Under the pieces are notes generated by a model. The model searched no databases. It saw only the letters and a list, made by a program, of their open reading frames with translations, and was not told the origin of the DNA. 64,000 nucleotides of DNA from Bettongia penicillata ogilbyi (taxonomy: Eukaryota; Chordata; Mammalia; Diprotodontia; Potoroidae): positions 8,774,600 to 8,838,599 of the forward strand of contig JAJHZJ010000399.1 in NCBI GenBank assembly GCA_023548195.1, in the 5' to 3' direction. Of the stretch, positions 1 through 64,000 are shown piece by piece. The translations under genes and the position numbers were made by a program. Position 1 is the stretch's first letter. Each line of letters opens with the position of its first letter.

Positions 1-9
1 CCATTAATT

Positions 10-215
10 CAGAAGTTCTTAACTTTTTTGTGTGTCATGGAACTTTGGCATTCAGATAAATCTTAGGGGATCCCTTCTCAGAATGTTTTTAAAATTTCTA
101 AGTGGAGGAAATGCTAAATTTCAGTTAGAAGCTGGTGAAAATAAATATGATTTTTTCCATCTAAATTCATATCCCCAGAAATATATCCATGGACCCCAGT
201 TAAAAATACTCTAGG
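10..215. repeat. Old interspersed repeat, family not named
   Basis: The segment runs from gttcttaactttttt with a tgtcatggaact phrase to ccatggaccccagttaaa. This resembles a dispersed mammalian repeat that I recognise by these phrases but cannot name. No coding capacity is seen. Confidence 0.35.
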
Positions 216-239
216 GCCAAACCCACTCATGCGCCTAAC

Positions 240-1140
240 TTTTCTTTCATTTTTCTAGTCATTAAGTTTGAGACCTAAAAGTCATCTTCACATTTTCACT
301 TTGACTCATTCCTCATATCCAGTCCATATCCAAGTCTCAGTGATCCTTCCTTTACTGCATCTTCCCTTTTCTGCATCTTTCTTTTTCATCCTTTTTTCTT
401 TACTTTCACTACAAACCACCATGATTTAGACTCGCAGCACCTCTCTCATACCTCTCTCACTACAATTCATGTAGTCTAATTGTTTCTCCGAATCAAGTTT
501 CCTTGCCAGTGCACCCTCCATACTCTTGTCAAAATGTATTTTTCCTAAAACATGATTTGACCATGTCATTTCTCTTCCAAGAATCTTCATTGCTTCCTTC
601 TATTGCCTCTAAGGGAAAATACAAATTCTTCACAGTCTTGTCCCCAAACCTACCTTATAAGTTTATTACATGTTTCTCCCTTACCATACTTTGTTCTAGG
701 CCTACTGGCCTAATTGCTGTTTCCCTGACATAGCTGTCTGTCTGTAATCTGAAATTTTGCATAGGATGTCCACCAAGTTTGGGATGCTGTTCCTTCATAT
801 CCATCTTTATGTAGCTAACTCACAAAACCTAGCTCAAACGCCATGTTATGGAGGAGCCCTTTCCTGATTTCTCAATTGTTAATGGCCCCCTCCTGCTTTT
901 AACTTCATATTTGTGTATATATACATGTATGTGTATGTATTATGTATGTATTTTGTGTATAGATACATGCACACACATATATGCATACACATATGGAGAG
1001 AATCTGCTTATCTGTGTACATGCTATATTTACTTATAGAATGTTTTGATGGCAGGGAATGTTTCATTTTTGTTTTTGAATCCCTAGTGCCTAGCACAGTA
1101 TTTTTCATGTAATAGGTGCCTTATAAATGATTATTATTGA
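240..1140 (+). repeat. L2/L3-type (CR1 clade) LINE 3' end
   Basis: The text follows the usual mammalian L2/L3 3' region: pyrimidine-rich sequence, a segment like gagccctttcctgattt, a blurred agggaatgtttca, then cctagtgcctagcacagt and aataggtgcct-taaatgattatt. It is degraded, with no open frame. An interrupted TA/TG/CA repeat lies at about 905-1000. Confidence 0.65.
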
Positions 1141-2335
1141 CTTCAATTATTGGGTAATCTGTATTTTTAAAAAAAGATTCTTTGATTTTTCTTATCTGAT
1201 TACATTCATATGTATATTTAAAATGAGAGTTAGGTTTTTAAAGTTTGGAACCCCAGTTATATAAAAATACCTTCCCTGAGGTGAACCACAATAATTTTTA
1301 AACTAAGATTCATTATAGAAAGTATTCTTTGAATGACATCCTTTTGTGAGCAACAAAGAATAAAAACAAAACTTTCTAACAGAACTAAAGCACTAAGGCA
1401 GTGAATAAGTAAGTAATCAGTTTATGAGCTAAGCCCTTTTATGCTTGGCTTATTCTTGAACAAGGAATATTTTGCATTAAGGATTGAGCAAGGCCGCAGA
1501 ATTTAAGTAACAGTTAAGTTAACTGTTTACTTCATTAAATAGAATAGTAGTTCAATTTTAGGCCCGCGCGTGGGAGAATCATTTTCCTGACATCATTTTT
1601 GGCCACTCCCTTCAAGGATTTTCCTTTCCAGTTGATCGGTTAATGGGCTCTAAATTAAATTAGCTAAAGTAATAAAAGAGGCTTCTTCCTTTTCATAGGT
1701 TGATAATTACCCTGATACAGTCAAGTATACAGTCAAAACCAGTCAAGGGTCCCTTGCTCTTCTCTGTAAGGGAGGAGTTCTTCCTAGGCAGATCAGAGAG
1801 AGGAGAGCAGAACATTATTTCAGAATTGATAGTTAAAAAGAAACTGTTATGGATTTTTCTTTAAGATTAGTCCAAAGGCTGAGCCCAGGATACTTTAAAA
1901 ATTCTTTCTTAATGTTTGTAAAAGGGATATGACATGGAGCAGAGGATGCTTAGTCTTCCTACTTTATATGTTAAATATAACATATAATACATCCATACTT
2001 TGTTACTTTCTTTAATTTTTTTTAGTTTCTTCCTCCCTTTAAAAATTTTTTTTACAAGCATTTATCTCTTCCACTTATTTCTCCTTAAATGTTGAACAGT
2101 GACAAAAACAAAAGAATAAAGCTCCCAACAAATATGCATTGCCCAGCAAAATGAGTTCCCACATTGGCCACATCCAGTAATGAATGTGTCAGGAGAGATG
2201 AGTAGGGTCTAAATGAGTCCTCTGGAATTTATATGGTTTGTGTTAATGGCTTAATCTCCTGGAATCATTGAAATTTTTCAGTTTCCCTTTTAAAATTCCA
2301 TAACTAGAAATGAAATAAGGATTCTGGATATATAA
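1141..2335. other. Intron sequence with no recognised element
   Basis: AT-rich NEK1 intron. No repeat family, RNA gene or coding exon was recognised. Confidence 0.5.
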
Positions 2336-2339
2336 TGGA

Positions 2340-3020
2340 ATCTCAGGAGTTGAAAGGAATATCAGAAATCATTTAGTTTAATCAGCACTTGAAGAAGAAT
2401 CCCCTGCACAAAGCATGCTCAATATAGTATAACCATCCATTTTTGTTAGAAGATCTTTGGTGAAGGGAAATTTTGCTATCTGCCAAAGAAGCCCATTACA
2501 CTCTGGAATAGCTTGAATTGTTAAGAAATTCTTTGTAACAAGTTTGCCCCTTTGCAACTTCTACCCATCCCTCATAGTTCTTTTTTCTGAGCCAAGCAAA
2601 ACAAGCCCATTCTCTAATTTGTGTTCCAGCCCTCCAAATACTTGAAGATACTTTCAGGTCCCAAATTTCCTTCATGTTAAACATCCCCAGTTTCGTCAGC
2701 TGACCTTCTTTTGTGGGATGACAAGGTTCTTCACTATCCTGGTTGCCTTGCTCTGGATGCTCTATAATTAATCAATATTTTTCCTAAAACTGATACCCTA
2801 AACTATGCATAATACTCTAGGACATTATTTTTTTAGATAAACTGCAATCTGGAAATATTTTCCCATCTTACACTTTTAAATCCCCCCTCCCCAATCCAGG
2901 GTAGTCTTATATTCTGATTAAATTTCATCTTCTTAGATTCAGTGCAGTTTTCTAGCTTGTCAGGATAATCTTGGGGCCTGACTCCCTCTGTTCCTCAAAG
3001 CTCTAGCATCTAAATGACAC
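2340..3020 (-). repeat. CR1-type LINE fragment, antisense
   Basis: The + strand reads like the reverse complement of an amniote CR1 3' ORF: agttctttttctgagccaag, a cctccaaatacttgaaga phrase, taaacatccccagtttcgtc, then cactatcctggttgccttg and ctctggatgctct. These phrases line up in order with the CR1 consensus as I remember it. It is decayed. Confidence 0.55.
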
Positions 3021-3049
3021 ATTACCACCTGCCATAATACTGTACCCTG

Positions 3050-3215
3050 TTTTCCATCTGACTTTCAGATGAAATCTATGTGTTGTCATCTCCTATTAGG
3101 ATGTGTGTTCCTTCCTGAAAGTAGAATCTGTCTTGCTTTTCTGTTTGTATTCCCAGAACTTTGTACATAGTAACGACTTAATGAATGCCTTTTTATTTCA
3201 TTCTCAAAGGTAGCC
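3050..3215 (+). repeat. L2-type LINE 3' terminus
   Basis: A short tail with ctattaggatgtgtgttcct, agtagaatctgtcttgctt and ccagaactttgtacatagta, followed by a taatgaatgcc end: the typical L2 3' end. Confidence 0.5.
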
Positions 3216-3394
3216 TGGCCAGTCCATGGATCTCTTCTTCTGAACTTTTTTCCTGTAGTAACACAATCCAAGATTACATTTAGTTATGTTACACTGTTGA
3301 TTCATTGAATTTTTAACCAACAAAAGCTCCCAGTTTTTGTTGTTGTTGTTGCATAACGTGCTTTTGGTCCATATTTAGCCTATTCTAGAAGGCA

Positions 3395-4620
3395 TCAATT
3401 AAACACCAGATATATTCAGCGCTTACTATATGCCGTGCACTGTTGTAGCCATTAGGAGTGCAAGCACAAAAATTAAACTGCCATATGCCCTTATATTTTG
3501 TTGGAGAAAACAGTATGTAAACATATACAAAACATATTTCCAGTAAACACAGTAATTTCAAGGATGGAAGTGACACCAGCAGTCGGGGGAATCAGGCTTC
3601 ATATAGGAGGAGGTGTTCCTAGACAGAGTTTATCTTTGAAAGAAACTTGGAGTTCTTTGAAGTGGTATGAGGAGGAAGTATACTTCAGGCCTAGTGAAAG
3701 ACAACCCCGGTGAAGACATTAAAAACAGGTTGCTTCTTTGACTGTGCATGGAAAAAAATGGAACCATTGGAACTTTTTAGTATGGAAATGACATGGTTAG
3801 ATCTGTGCTTTTACGAAAATCACTTCAGGTGTGTGGGAGTTAGATTGGAGGGGGTAGAGATTGGATTAAATTAGGAGCTATTAAAATATTCTAGGTTAGA
3901 GGTGATAGAAGTTTGAACTAGGGTGGTTATAGTATGATTGGAAATAAACAGATGTGTAAGATATCATGGAGGTAGAATTGATAAGACTTAGTAACTGATT
4001 AGACATGGGAGGTGAGGATGAATAAAAAATTAGAATTGAATCTCAGATGATGAACTTATGTGACAATAAGGTTAGTGCTGTCTTCAATAAAAATAAGGAT
4101 GTTTGGAGGAGATATGGATTCTTGGGGGAAAGTAATGAGTTCTCTTTTGAACGTGTTCATTTTGTAATGCCTATGGATCATCCAGCTAGAGATGCAGGAC
4201 TGGAGCTTGGGGGAGATCTTAGGGCTGGATATGTAGAGCTTAAAAGTCATAGGTGTAGAGATAATTGAACAAGGACATAAAAAGAAAAGAAAACAAAGCC
4301 CAGGCCTTGGTAGCATATTCATATTAGGGGCCTGGTATGGATGATTATCCCACCAAGGTAGAATAAGAACTAAGAGAGAGAATAATGTTACCAGTAGCCA
4401 GTGAGGAGAGAGTCAGTAGTGCCAAATGATGTAGAGAAGCCAAGGATGAGGAATGGCAAAGAGGCTATTGGATTTTTCAATTAAAAGACTGTTGGCAACT
4501 TTGGAAAGGACATTTTGGCTTGAGTGATGCTGGAAGACAGAATGTAAGGGATTGAGAAGTGAAAGGCTATATACATAGCTTTTTCTAGGAGTTTGTAAAA
4601 AGTAAGTTTAGATAGTTTGA
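3395..4620. repeat. Old mammalian interspersed repeat, copy 1
   Basis: It starts with a cagcgcttactatatgccgt-like module and continues with gacatggttagatctgtgct, atcacttcaggtgtgtggga, ttctaggttagaggtgatag and tttgaactagggtggttata. The same layout (module, then tgacatggtc phrase) recurs at 37325-38060. I know this pattern from mammalian genomes but cannot name the family. Short open frames inside are spurious. Confidence 0.5.
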
Positions 4621-4934
4621 AGGACTGGTAGAATCAAAGGATTTTTTCTTTAATTTTTTATAGGGAGCATCCCTTTTAATTCTGTACTTAGCAAACTTCA
4701 ATTAAAATAAGCATTTTCATTTGTACAGTAGAACAGAAATAGAGGGTTGTACATGAAACTACATGAAACATATCATATACAGCTTTTATTTTACAGTATG
4801 TAACAAATAATTTTGTTGAAGTGAAGGAAGATACATCTTCCTCTTCAAACTCCTTGTATTTAACTATTTTCTACATATTTGCATTTATTCTTGTTTACAT
4901 TTATGCGGTGTGTATGTGTGTGTATATACATACA

Positions 4935-5062
4935 CATGTCTCCTTCATTAGAATTTGAGCTCCTTGCTGATAGGAGTAGTTTCATTATTTGTATTTCTAT
5001 CTCCAGTTTAATGCATGGTATATAGTAAAAAGTGCTTACTTAATGCGTGCTTGTTCATTGAT
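4935..5062 (+). repeat. L2-type LINE 3' terminus
   Basis: ttagaatttgagctccttg, a gataggagtagtttcatt phrase and atggtatatagtaaaaagtg followed by gcttacttaatgcgtgcttg make a standard L2 end. A short TG/CA tract precedes it at about 4908-4935. Confidence 0.5.
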
Positions 5063-5394
5063 AAGACAAACCCTGGAATAAAAGAGAGCATTGGGGGTAA
5101 TGTCAGGAGACTGGGTTTTGTGAGATGTAGAGTGGTGGATAGAAAATAAAGCTCATGATGAATGACTTGTATTTTCTCAGTAAAGTATGAGTAGAAGTCT
5201 GCTGAGGGGCAGAGAGGATATGAAAGGAAAAGACCAAAAAGATTTTTTTTTTTGGCACTAGGAGCCCAATTAAGATAACATAAATGTGTAGTAGATCAAG
5301 TCACAAACCTATAGAGTGGACAAGTCATATGATGGAAATAATCCAAGATTAGAATTGCTGCAGGAATAAATGGAAATTAGGTAACTCAGCAGCA

Positions 5395-5540
5395 AGGGAT
5401 TTAAGAATAGAAGTCAGTGAACTGATATTGAGTGAAAGGAGCAGAACCAGGAGAACTTTGTACACAGCAGCAACCACAGTGTGTGAGGAATCTTTCTGGT
5501 ACGCTTAGTACTTCATTGCAATGCAAAGACTTAAAAAATT
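5395..5540 (+). repeat. L1 3' end fragment
   Basis: Contains tgagtgaaaggagcagaacc and aggagaactttgtacacag, phrases shared with the longer L1 3' ends at 41.5 and 48.85 kb in this window. Confidence 0.6.
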
Positions 5541-5825
5541 CCAGGTTTAATGGAGATTACTACAGTTATGTAGTTTGATACAGCCTGGGAAACAGAGTAA
5601 GCCTATTAGGTTAAATACATTGGAAAACTGAAAATAGTCTTTGGGATAGATTTTCCTGCAGAATACAATTCTTCTGTACTTGAATCATGTCGCTGAGCTC
5701 ATTTTGTTATAGGACAATCTTAAAGAGAAAAATTATGTAATCTGAATTACTAGGTAATATACTTTTCCTTTCAATTCTATAGACTACAGACTTATCTAAA
5801 GATTTTAAAAACTGATGTCTAATAG

Positions 5826-59296
<53,471 letters not shown>

Positions 59297-60018
59297 GTAA
59301 GAATCTTCTGCTGCTTATATGATCTATGCTAATAGGCTAGTGTCTCTCCACTCTTGTGGATTACATCAAACCATGAACGTGTGTGCCCCAAATTTGAAAA
59401 TTATGAAGACTATCCCTCTGCCACTGTGCACTGTGTCTGAAATGTGGATCAGTCTGCAAATAACAAGATTATTTGAGAACACTTAGAATCTTAATATTTC
59501 ATTGCAGGCCACATAGTTGGTGCTCAGTAAATAGTGACTGAGTATCGATTCATTGCAGGACTGGAAAGAGTAGAGAAATGATGAGGGAATCACAGTTATA
59601 ATTATGTCTCTGTCACTGCATGTGTTATTTGACTGAATTACTTAATCTTGTGAGATTCAGCGTCCTTATTTGCAAAGTGATAGGATTCAGTGAGGGCAAA
59701 TGCTAGTCTTTTTCACCTCAAAAGTTCTTTGAGTATCCAACTTGGAATAGAAAATAAATCTCAAATGTTATTTTGAGTCAGTATAATCTGGTTAATAATT
59801 TCAAATTCTTTAGCCTCAGCTTTATTAGAAAAAGCCATGTTAGAGACTTGTCCAAATAGACAAAACATATTTTAGATCTTTATTTATGTTCGTATATGTT
59901 TAATTATCACTCATAATGGATCTAGATCACATTCTGCCCTGTTACACTTTGACTATCAATATCTGCCTAGCTTACCATACTATTTTGCATGTTTATATAT
60001 GTGTTTATAAAACTGATG

Positions 60019-60019
<1 letters not shown>
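59297..60019. other. Intron sequence with a worn MIR-like piece
   Basis: About 59550-59735 carries a faint SINE order (tatgtctctgtcactgcatg, gaattacttaatcttgtgag). No further NEK1 exon was recognised. Confidence 0.35.

Positions 60020-60060
<41 letters not shown>
60020..60060. repeat. Poly(T) run of 41
   Basis: Uninterrupted T from 60020 to 60060. It could be the tail of an antisense retrocopy, but the flanking sequence on the right was not recognised as one. Confidence 0.9.
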
Positions 60061-60064
<4 letters not shown>

Positions 60065-60224
60065 ATAAGAGCAGTCAGACTTGGGAAAAATTTCATATTA
60101 GATCACATTTTAATACTTTGGGAGTATTTCCCCTCATAAAATGTACTTATACTATATTTTAGAATTTAAATGGAGTATAATAATATTTGATAAGTATGGT
60201 TATGTGGATAACTTTTTGTGATTT

Positions 60225-60415
60225 CATTTGTGTAGAAAACTCCTAATGAGGAAACTCCTTTTACCAGGGCAGATCATCATCTAGTTTGATCGTTGTTTGA
60301 ATGTTACAGATTAACTTGCCTGAAGTCATATGTGTCAGCATTTGAACTTGAACATGTCTTTCTCTCTCTGAAGCCAGCTTTTTCTACACTGTGCCATACT
60401 GCCTCTAACTTAGAC
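60225..60415 (-). repeat. CORE-SINE, antisense
   Basis: aatgaggaaactccttttac, gattaacttgcctgaagtca and tctacactgtgccatactgc. Confidence 0.65.
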
Positions 60416-60899
60416 AAAGAACAACTCAGAATTTTAAGGAATTACTATGAATTGAATGAAATTTGATTTTAGTTTCTTTAGAGTATGTGAAATCATCTGT
60501 GAAATTCCTTTTGATTCTTTTAGTATGGTGACTACATGCTAATTGATAATATTGATCTTAACCTAGATTGCATCTTTAATAATCAAATGTATTTAAGATA
60601 TCTGTTACATTTTGCTTATGATGTTTTCTAGTTGGCCTTATGAAATAACATAAGAAAATGTCATTTGGTGATGCTGCTGATTAACATATTTTTTTTCAGT
60701 TGCCTATTTTATATTTTGTGGACATCTTAGAAATTTATGAACTTCAGAGACAAGTGACTAATAAGGTTCTAATGGACCTACACATACTTCTTTGCCCAAA
60801 TTCTATAATGAAATCTTCAGTCTTTGATTCTGGTCTATCTTTTCTTTTTTTAAGAAAACTGAGAAAACTCAAGAATTATAATTACATATAAATGATTTA

Positions 60900-61345
60900 T
60901 AGGAGTAAAAAAAGTAGTTGCCACTTTTATATATAGATCATACATGTGCAGTTACATGAAACATATTTCCATGTTAGTCATGTTGCAAAAGAAAGCACAG
61001 ACCCCTCCCCCCCACCTCTTGCCCCAGAAAAAAAGAAAGAAGAAGAAAGAGTAAAAAATATATATTTGGATCTGCATTAAGACTCCATCATTTCTTTCTC
61101 TGGAAGTGGATAGCGTTTTTCACTTTAGAGTTGTCTTGAATCATTGTATTGCTGAGAATAACTAAGTCATTCACAGCTGATCATCATACAGTAATACTTT
61201 TACCGTATGTGATGTTCTCCTGGTTCTGCTCATTTCATTTTGCCTCAGTTCATGTACCTCCAGGTTTTTCTGAAAGCATCCCGCTAATCATACCTTATAG
61301 CACAATACTATTTCACATAATCATATATCACACTTTTTCTAGCCC
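60900..61345 (-). repeat. L1 3' fragment, antisense
   Basis: ttccatgttagtcatgttgc, tgttctcctggttctgctca and a gcacaatactatttcacat end give the same order as at 23.4-23.8 and 55.2-55.5 kb. Confidence 0.6.
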
Positions 61346-61406
61346 GATGGAAGGTCATGTATGAGAAACAGCAAAGAGGCCAGTGTCACTGGTTCTTATA
61401 GGATGT

Positions 61407-62170
61407 TGTAGGGCCAGTGTAATATTCACAGTGCCTACAGTGGCTATGAATATGCCAGCACAGTTCTGAATCGCAAAATATAAAAGACTCTCCACAGGGA
61501 AAATGAAACCAAAACCTTTATTCAGACACCAGAAGGTCGAGTCCCAGCACTGGAAAGCTGAATCCATCAGACCAGCAAAGAAATTTATACACAACAACAA
61601 TGCAGGGGACACTACCATCCCCAAACCCTCCCTCTGTTAGTTTTACCCCAAACCAGCTCCCTTAAGCAAATTACAAATGGGCTCCCTTAAACCAAATAAG
61701 AGACAAACTCTCCCACTCATGCTAGTTGCTGCCTGCTTGTATGCTGCCAGCACTGGTGGTGACTATGAATATGCTGGCATAGTTCACAATTGAAAATTAT
61801 AACAGACTCTCCATATAGAAGGCAGAAGAAGAACATTTATTCAGATACCAGAAAGCCAGTTCCCAAAATCAGAAAGCATAGTAGCCAAGAAGTCAATACA
61901 CATTATCACTGTAAGGGACAAAGTCATTCCCAAACCTCCCCCTACTGCTGGGGACAAACAAACAGAAGCCTAACTATGCCTGCTTGCCTGTGTCCTTCCC
62001 AGCTCTGACTAGCCTTATCAACTTCATCTCAGCTCTGCTCAATCTTTCCTGTTCCATCCATTCAGCAACCTCCTCCCACCACATGTGATTTAGGCTTCCA
62101 TGTGCTTTTAGCAGGTCACATGGACCTATTAATGAATGGGAAAGATTTTCCCATTTAAGTTACCATTACA
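61407..62170 (-). mobile_element. 3' LTR of an ERV-L-like provirus, with internal duplication
   Basis: In element sense (- strand) it starts TGTAATGG at 62170; the other edge, near 61407, is set by similarity to the solo LTR. Two related blocks, about 61436-61630 and 61758-61950, each contain ctatgaatatgc, an aatataaaagactct-like phrase and a sense AATAAA (61517-61522 and 61836-61841 on +), so the 3' part of the LTR is present twice. Host sequence to its left is an antisense L1. Confidence 0.65.
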
Positions 62171-62949
62171 TTCAGCCCCAAGATTTTTTTGCATTCATTA
62201 CATAAGTCAGTGGGGCAACTGGGATAAACAGAATTGTAACAGGATAACAGAAAACAAGTATATAAAACAATATCTTAGGCAACTGATGTCAACAGAACCT
62301 TACAACACTGTACCATGAATCACACAAAATAAGTACATAAAACATATGTTAGGGAGGGACTTCAATGCAAGCGCTCCATCATTCTCCCCTCAATTGAATG
62401 GGGCCCAAAATTTTGGGGTACGAGGCGAAGGCCTCTTTTTCCATAGCTACTTCCTGCTGAGATTGAATGTAGAGCTGTCCTTACCCCAAGAGGTCCCATT
62501 TGATAGGTCATTTCTTTAGCTGGCATCCAGAGTTTCATTGACGCCAGGTCCAGGGTTGACACATCACAGTCATGGACAAGGGATGACATCCAGCTTAAGC
62601 AATTAGGCATCTGCTAGTGAAGGGTACTAAGCCTGCAGAAAACATATCTAGCAAACAAGTTTAACAGGCAAAAAGTCAAAAAGAAACAAGGAGACAGTAA
62701 CCAGAAGCAGGATAGTTACGAGGTCAACTACACTTCTGGAGTCCATGAACCCACTATCATAGACTCATTCATGGTAGAATATATGAGTTAAGGGTGCAAT
62801 TTGGTAATCATCAACAGTCACGGTATTATCTTTCCTGTGTGCTATAATTTCCACAGCCTTTGGAACATTGTCTGGCTTCCTTTTTACCCATATTTTTGCT
62901 CCCAATTTTATTCTATCAGTAGAACCCTATCCTTCAGTTCTGCTAGTTA
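62171..62949 (-). other. ERV segment between dUTPase and LTR
   Basis: No open frame or motif. Purine-rich - strand stretches lie next to the LTR (62171-62190) and at 62382-62390 (aggggagaa); the first is placed where a polypurine tract should be. No env-like sequence was seen. Confidence 0.45.
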
Positions 62950-63180
62950 TTTCAGAAGGAGGGTCAGTTTCCACAAGGGCTATTGTTTCCTGAGGAATAA
63001 TAATCACTTGAACTATTCTATCATTTTTACAAAACTATATGGGTTCATCACCTAAATTTTAGAATGTTACAATAATGTCTCCTTGGTAATTAGAATCTGT
63101 CACTCCAGCCTTTAGTATTCCTTGAGCTACTGATCCAGATTTAGGTAATATTTGTCCAAAATGATTTTTGTCAATTCTCA
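62950..63180 (-). pseudogene. ERV dUTPase-like domain, decayed
   Basis: A dUTPase hydrolyses dUTP. On the - strand two recognisable parts remain: a GVTDSNYQGD-type active-site segment near 63085-63110 and an NDRIVQVII segment near 63000-63030, in the right order for a trimeric dUTPase. In-frame stops interrupt it. It lies downstream of the integrase, an arrangement known from ERV-L (class III) elements. Confidence 0.6.
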
Positions 63181-63208
63181 TCCATATTCCAATAGAGATT
63201 TTTCTTAT

Positions 63209-64000
63209 TTATTTTCTGTCCAACCTAAAGTCCTCTAAACAGTGTAAAACATATCTTGCCAAACCAGGTGTCCCAGGATATGGTGCTGGGACATCTGGCC
63301 TTACAGTACAACACTCAATATTTGGGATCTTACGTGTTTGTTGCTTTCTAATTTGCAGATTTGGGGTCATCATTCTGGCTAGAGATGCACTTCCTCCCAA
63401 TGTTCTATTATTCAGATTACACAAGGCAGTGAACAAATTATCTTTCCACTGTTGATGAGAATTATTAGACCTTAACTTCCTTAGTTGTTCTTTCAGTAAT
63501 CCATTCATTCTTTCAATTAACCCAGACGCTTGTGGATAACATGGAATATGATATATTCATTCTATGTTGTTTAACACAAGCTATCTCTTCATTTCATTGC
63601 CTTTGAAATGTGACTCGTCACTTTGGATCTGCTTTGGGGTTCTATAACGTAGATTTATGATAGCTAGAGTTTTATAGATGTTTTTCTGAGTTGTATTCTT
63701 ATAGGGACAAGCCACTAGTACACCTGAATAGGTATCAACAGAAGTACATACAAATTTGCATCCTTTATCTTGGGGTAGGGATCCAGTACAATCTATTTGC
63801 CAAATGTGGGCTGGTACATTTCCCCCTTTCTATCGCTCCAGTTACTACCCGAGAAATAGTTTTTTCTTTTTCCAACTGATATATGTAACGTTCCTCTACT
63901 ATTCAGCATATTGACTACTTCTACCTGTCCCAGTACTTTGCAAAGTCTGCTTTGTACATGGGTTATAGGCTACCTCTTTTCAGCGTCTTTTGTGACCCAG
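63209..64000 (-). pseudogene. ERV integrase (pol) fragment, decayed
   Basis: On the - strand the integrase catalytic core is recognisable in order: a QIDCTG segment near 63795 (first Asp), a QSDEGSHF-like segment near 63625 (second Asp) and a SGLIERMNGLLKEQL segment near 63500-63530 (Glu of the DDE triad). An open stretch of 99 codons (63508-63209) covers the end of the core and the C-terminal part. Stops and frame changes interrupt the rest. The upstream pol and gag lie beyond the window. No intact protein is encoded here. Confidence 0.75.

Noticed and set aside
60700..60891. Candidate NEK1 exon after a strong acceptor (attttttttcag) with a 63-codon open frame.
   Set aside because: The translation does not resemble the segment expected after WEEH in NEK1, the frame ends in a stop without a good donor, and the composition is intronic.
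62380..62390. Polypurine tract aggggagaa followed by TG as the start of the 3' LTR.
   Set aside because: Comparison with the solo LTR puts the LTR edge at 62170, where TGTAATGG matches the TGTAATG end; the upstream purine stretch is kept only as a note.

Overview
This is vertebrate, almost certainly mammalian and most likely marsupial, nuclear DNA. It is AT-rich and intron-dominated, with canonical spliceosomal introns, L2/L3 (CR1-type) LINE remnants and CORE-SINEs. It also carries L1 and half-L1 style elements of a kind I associate with marsupials, and a class III (ERV-L-like) endogenous retrovirus. The marsupial assignment rests on the style of the repeats and was not computed. The one real gene is NEK1 (NIMA-related kinase 1) on the + strand. 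Sixteen consecutive internal exons lie between 5850 and 59296. Joined, they give 1527 nt, exactly 509 codons with consistent phase at every junction. The 5' exons (start codon, kinase N-lobe, HRD motif) lie before the window, and the long acidic C-terminal half lies beyond it. Layout: 1-5849 is intron with L2/CR1 and other old repeats. Exons 1-5 (5850-16395) carry the kinase C-lobe and the start of the linker. Exon 6 (22730-22887) is a divergent linker exon. Exons 7-10 (35349-36068) form a tight cluster of small charged exons. Exons 11-12 are at 45212-45587, exon 13 at 50109, and exons 14-16 at 57408-59296; these encode the basic coiled-coil region. The intron after exon 14 appears to be a GC-AG intron. 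Introns are filled with nested retroelements: an antisense L1 (about 23.3-27.1 kb) split by a retrocopy with a 13-bp target-site duplication, and four half-L1-like elements (31.5-33.9 kb antisense; 38.5-41.9, 46.7-49.1 and 53.9-56.5 kb sense). A solo ERV LTR with a CATGG duplication sits inside one half-L1, and an antisense L1 sits inside another. A processed HNRNPA2B1 pseudogene (33.95-35.15 kb, - strand) has a perfect 20-bp duplication. An inverted pair of an unidentified element lies at 28.1-30.6 kb. The last 2.6 kb is the 3' end of an antisense ERV: integrase, then dUTPase, then LTR. No operon, CRISPR array or microbial system is present. The most useful second-look items are the GC-AG intron, the inverted pair, the duplicated 3' end of the LTR, and the two duplication-flanked retrocopies.
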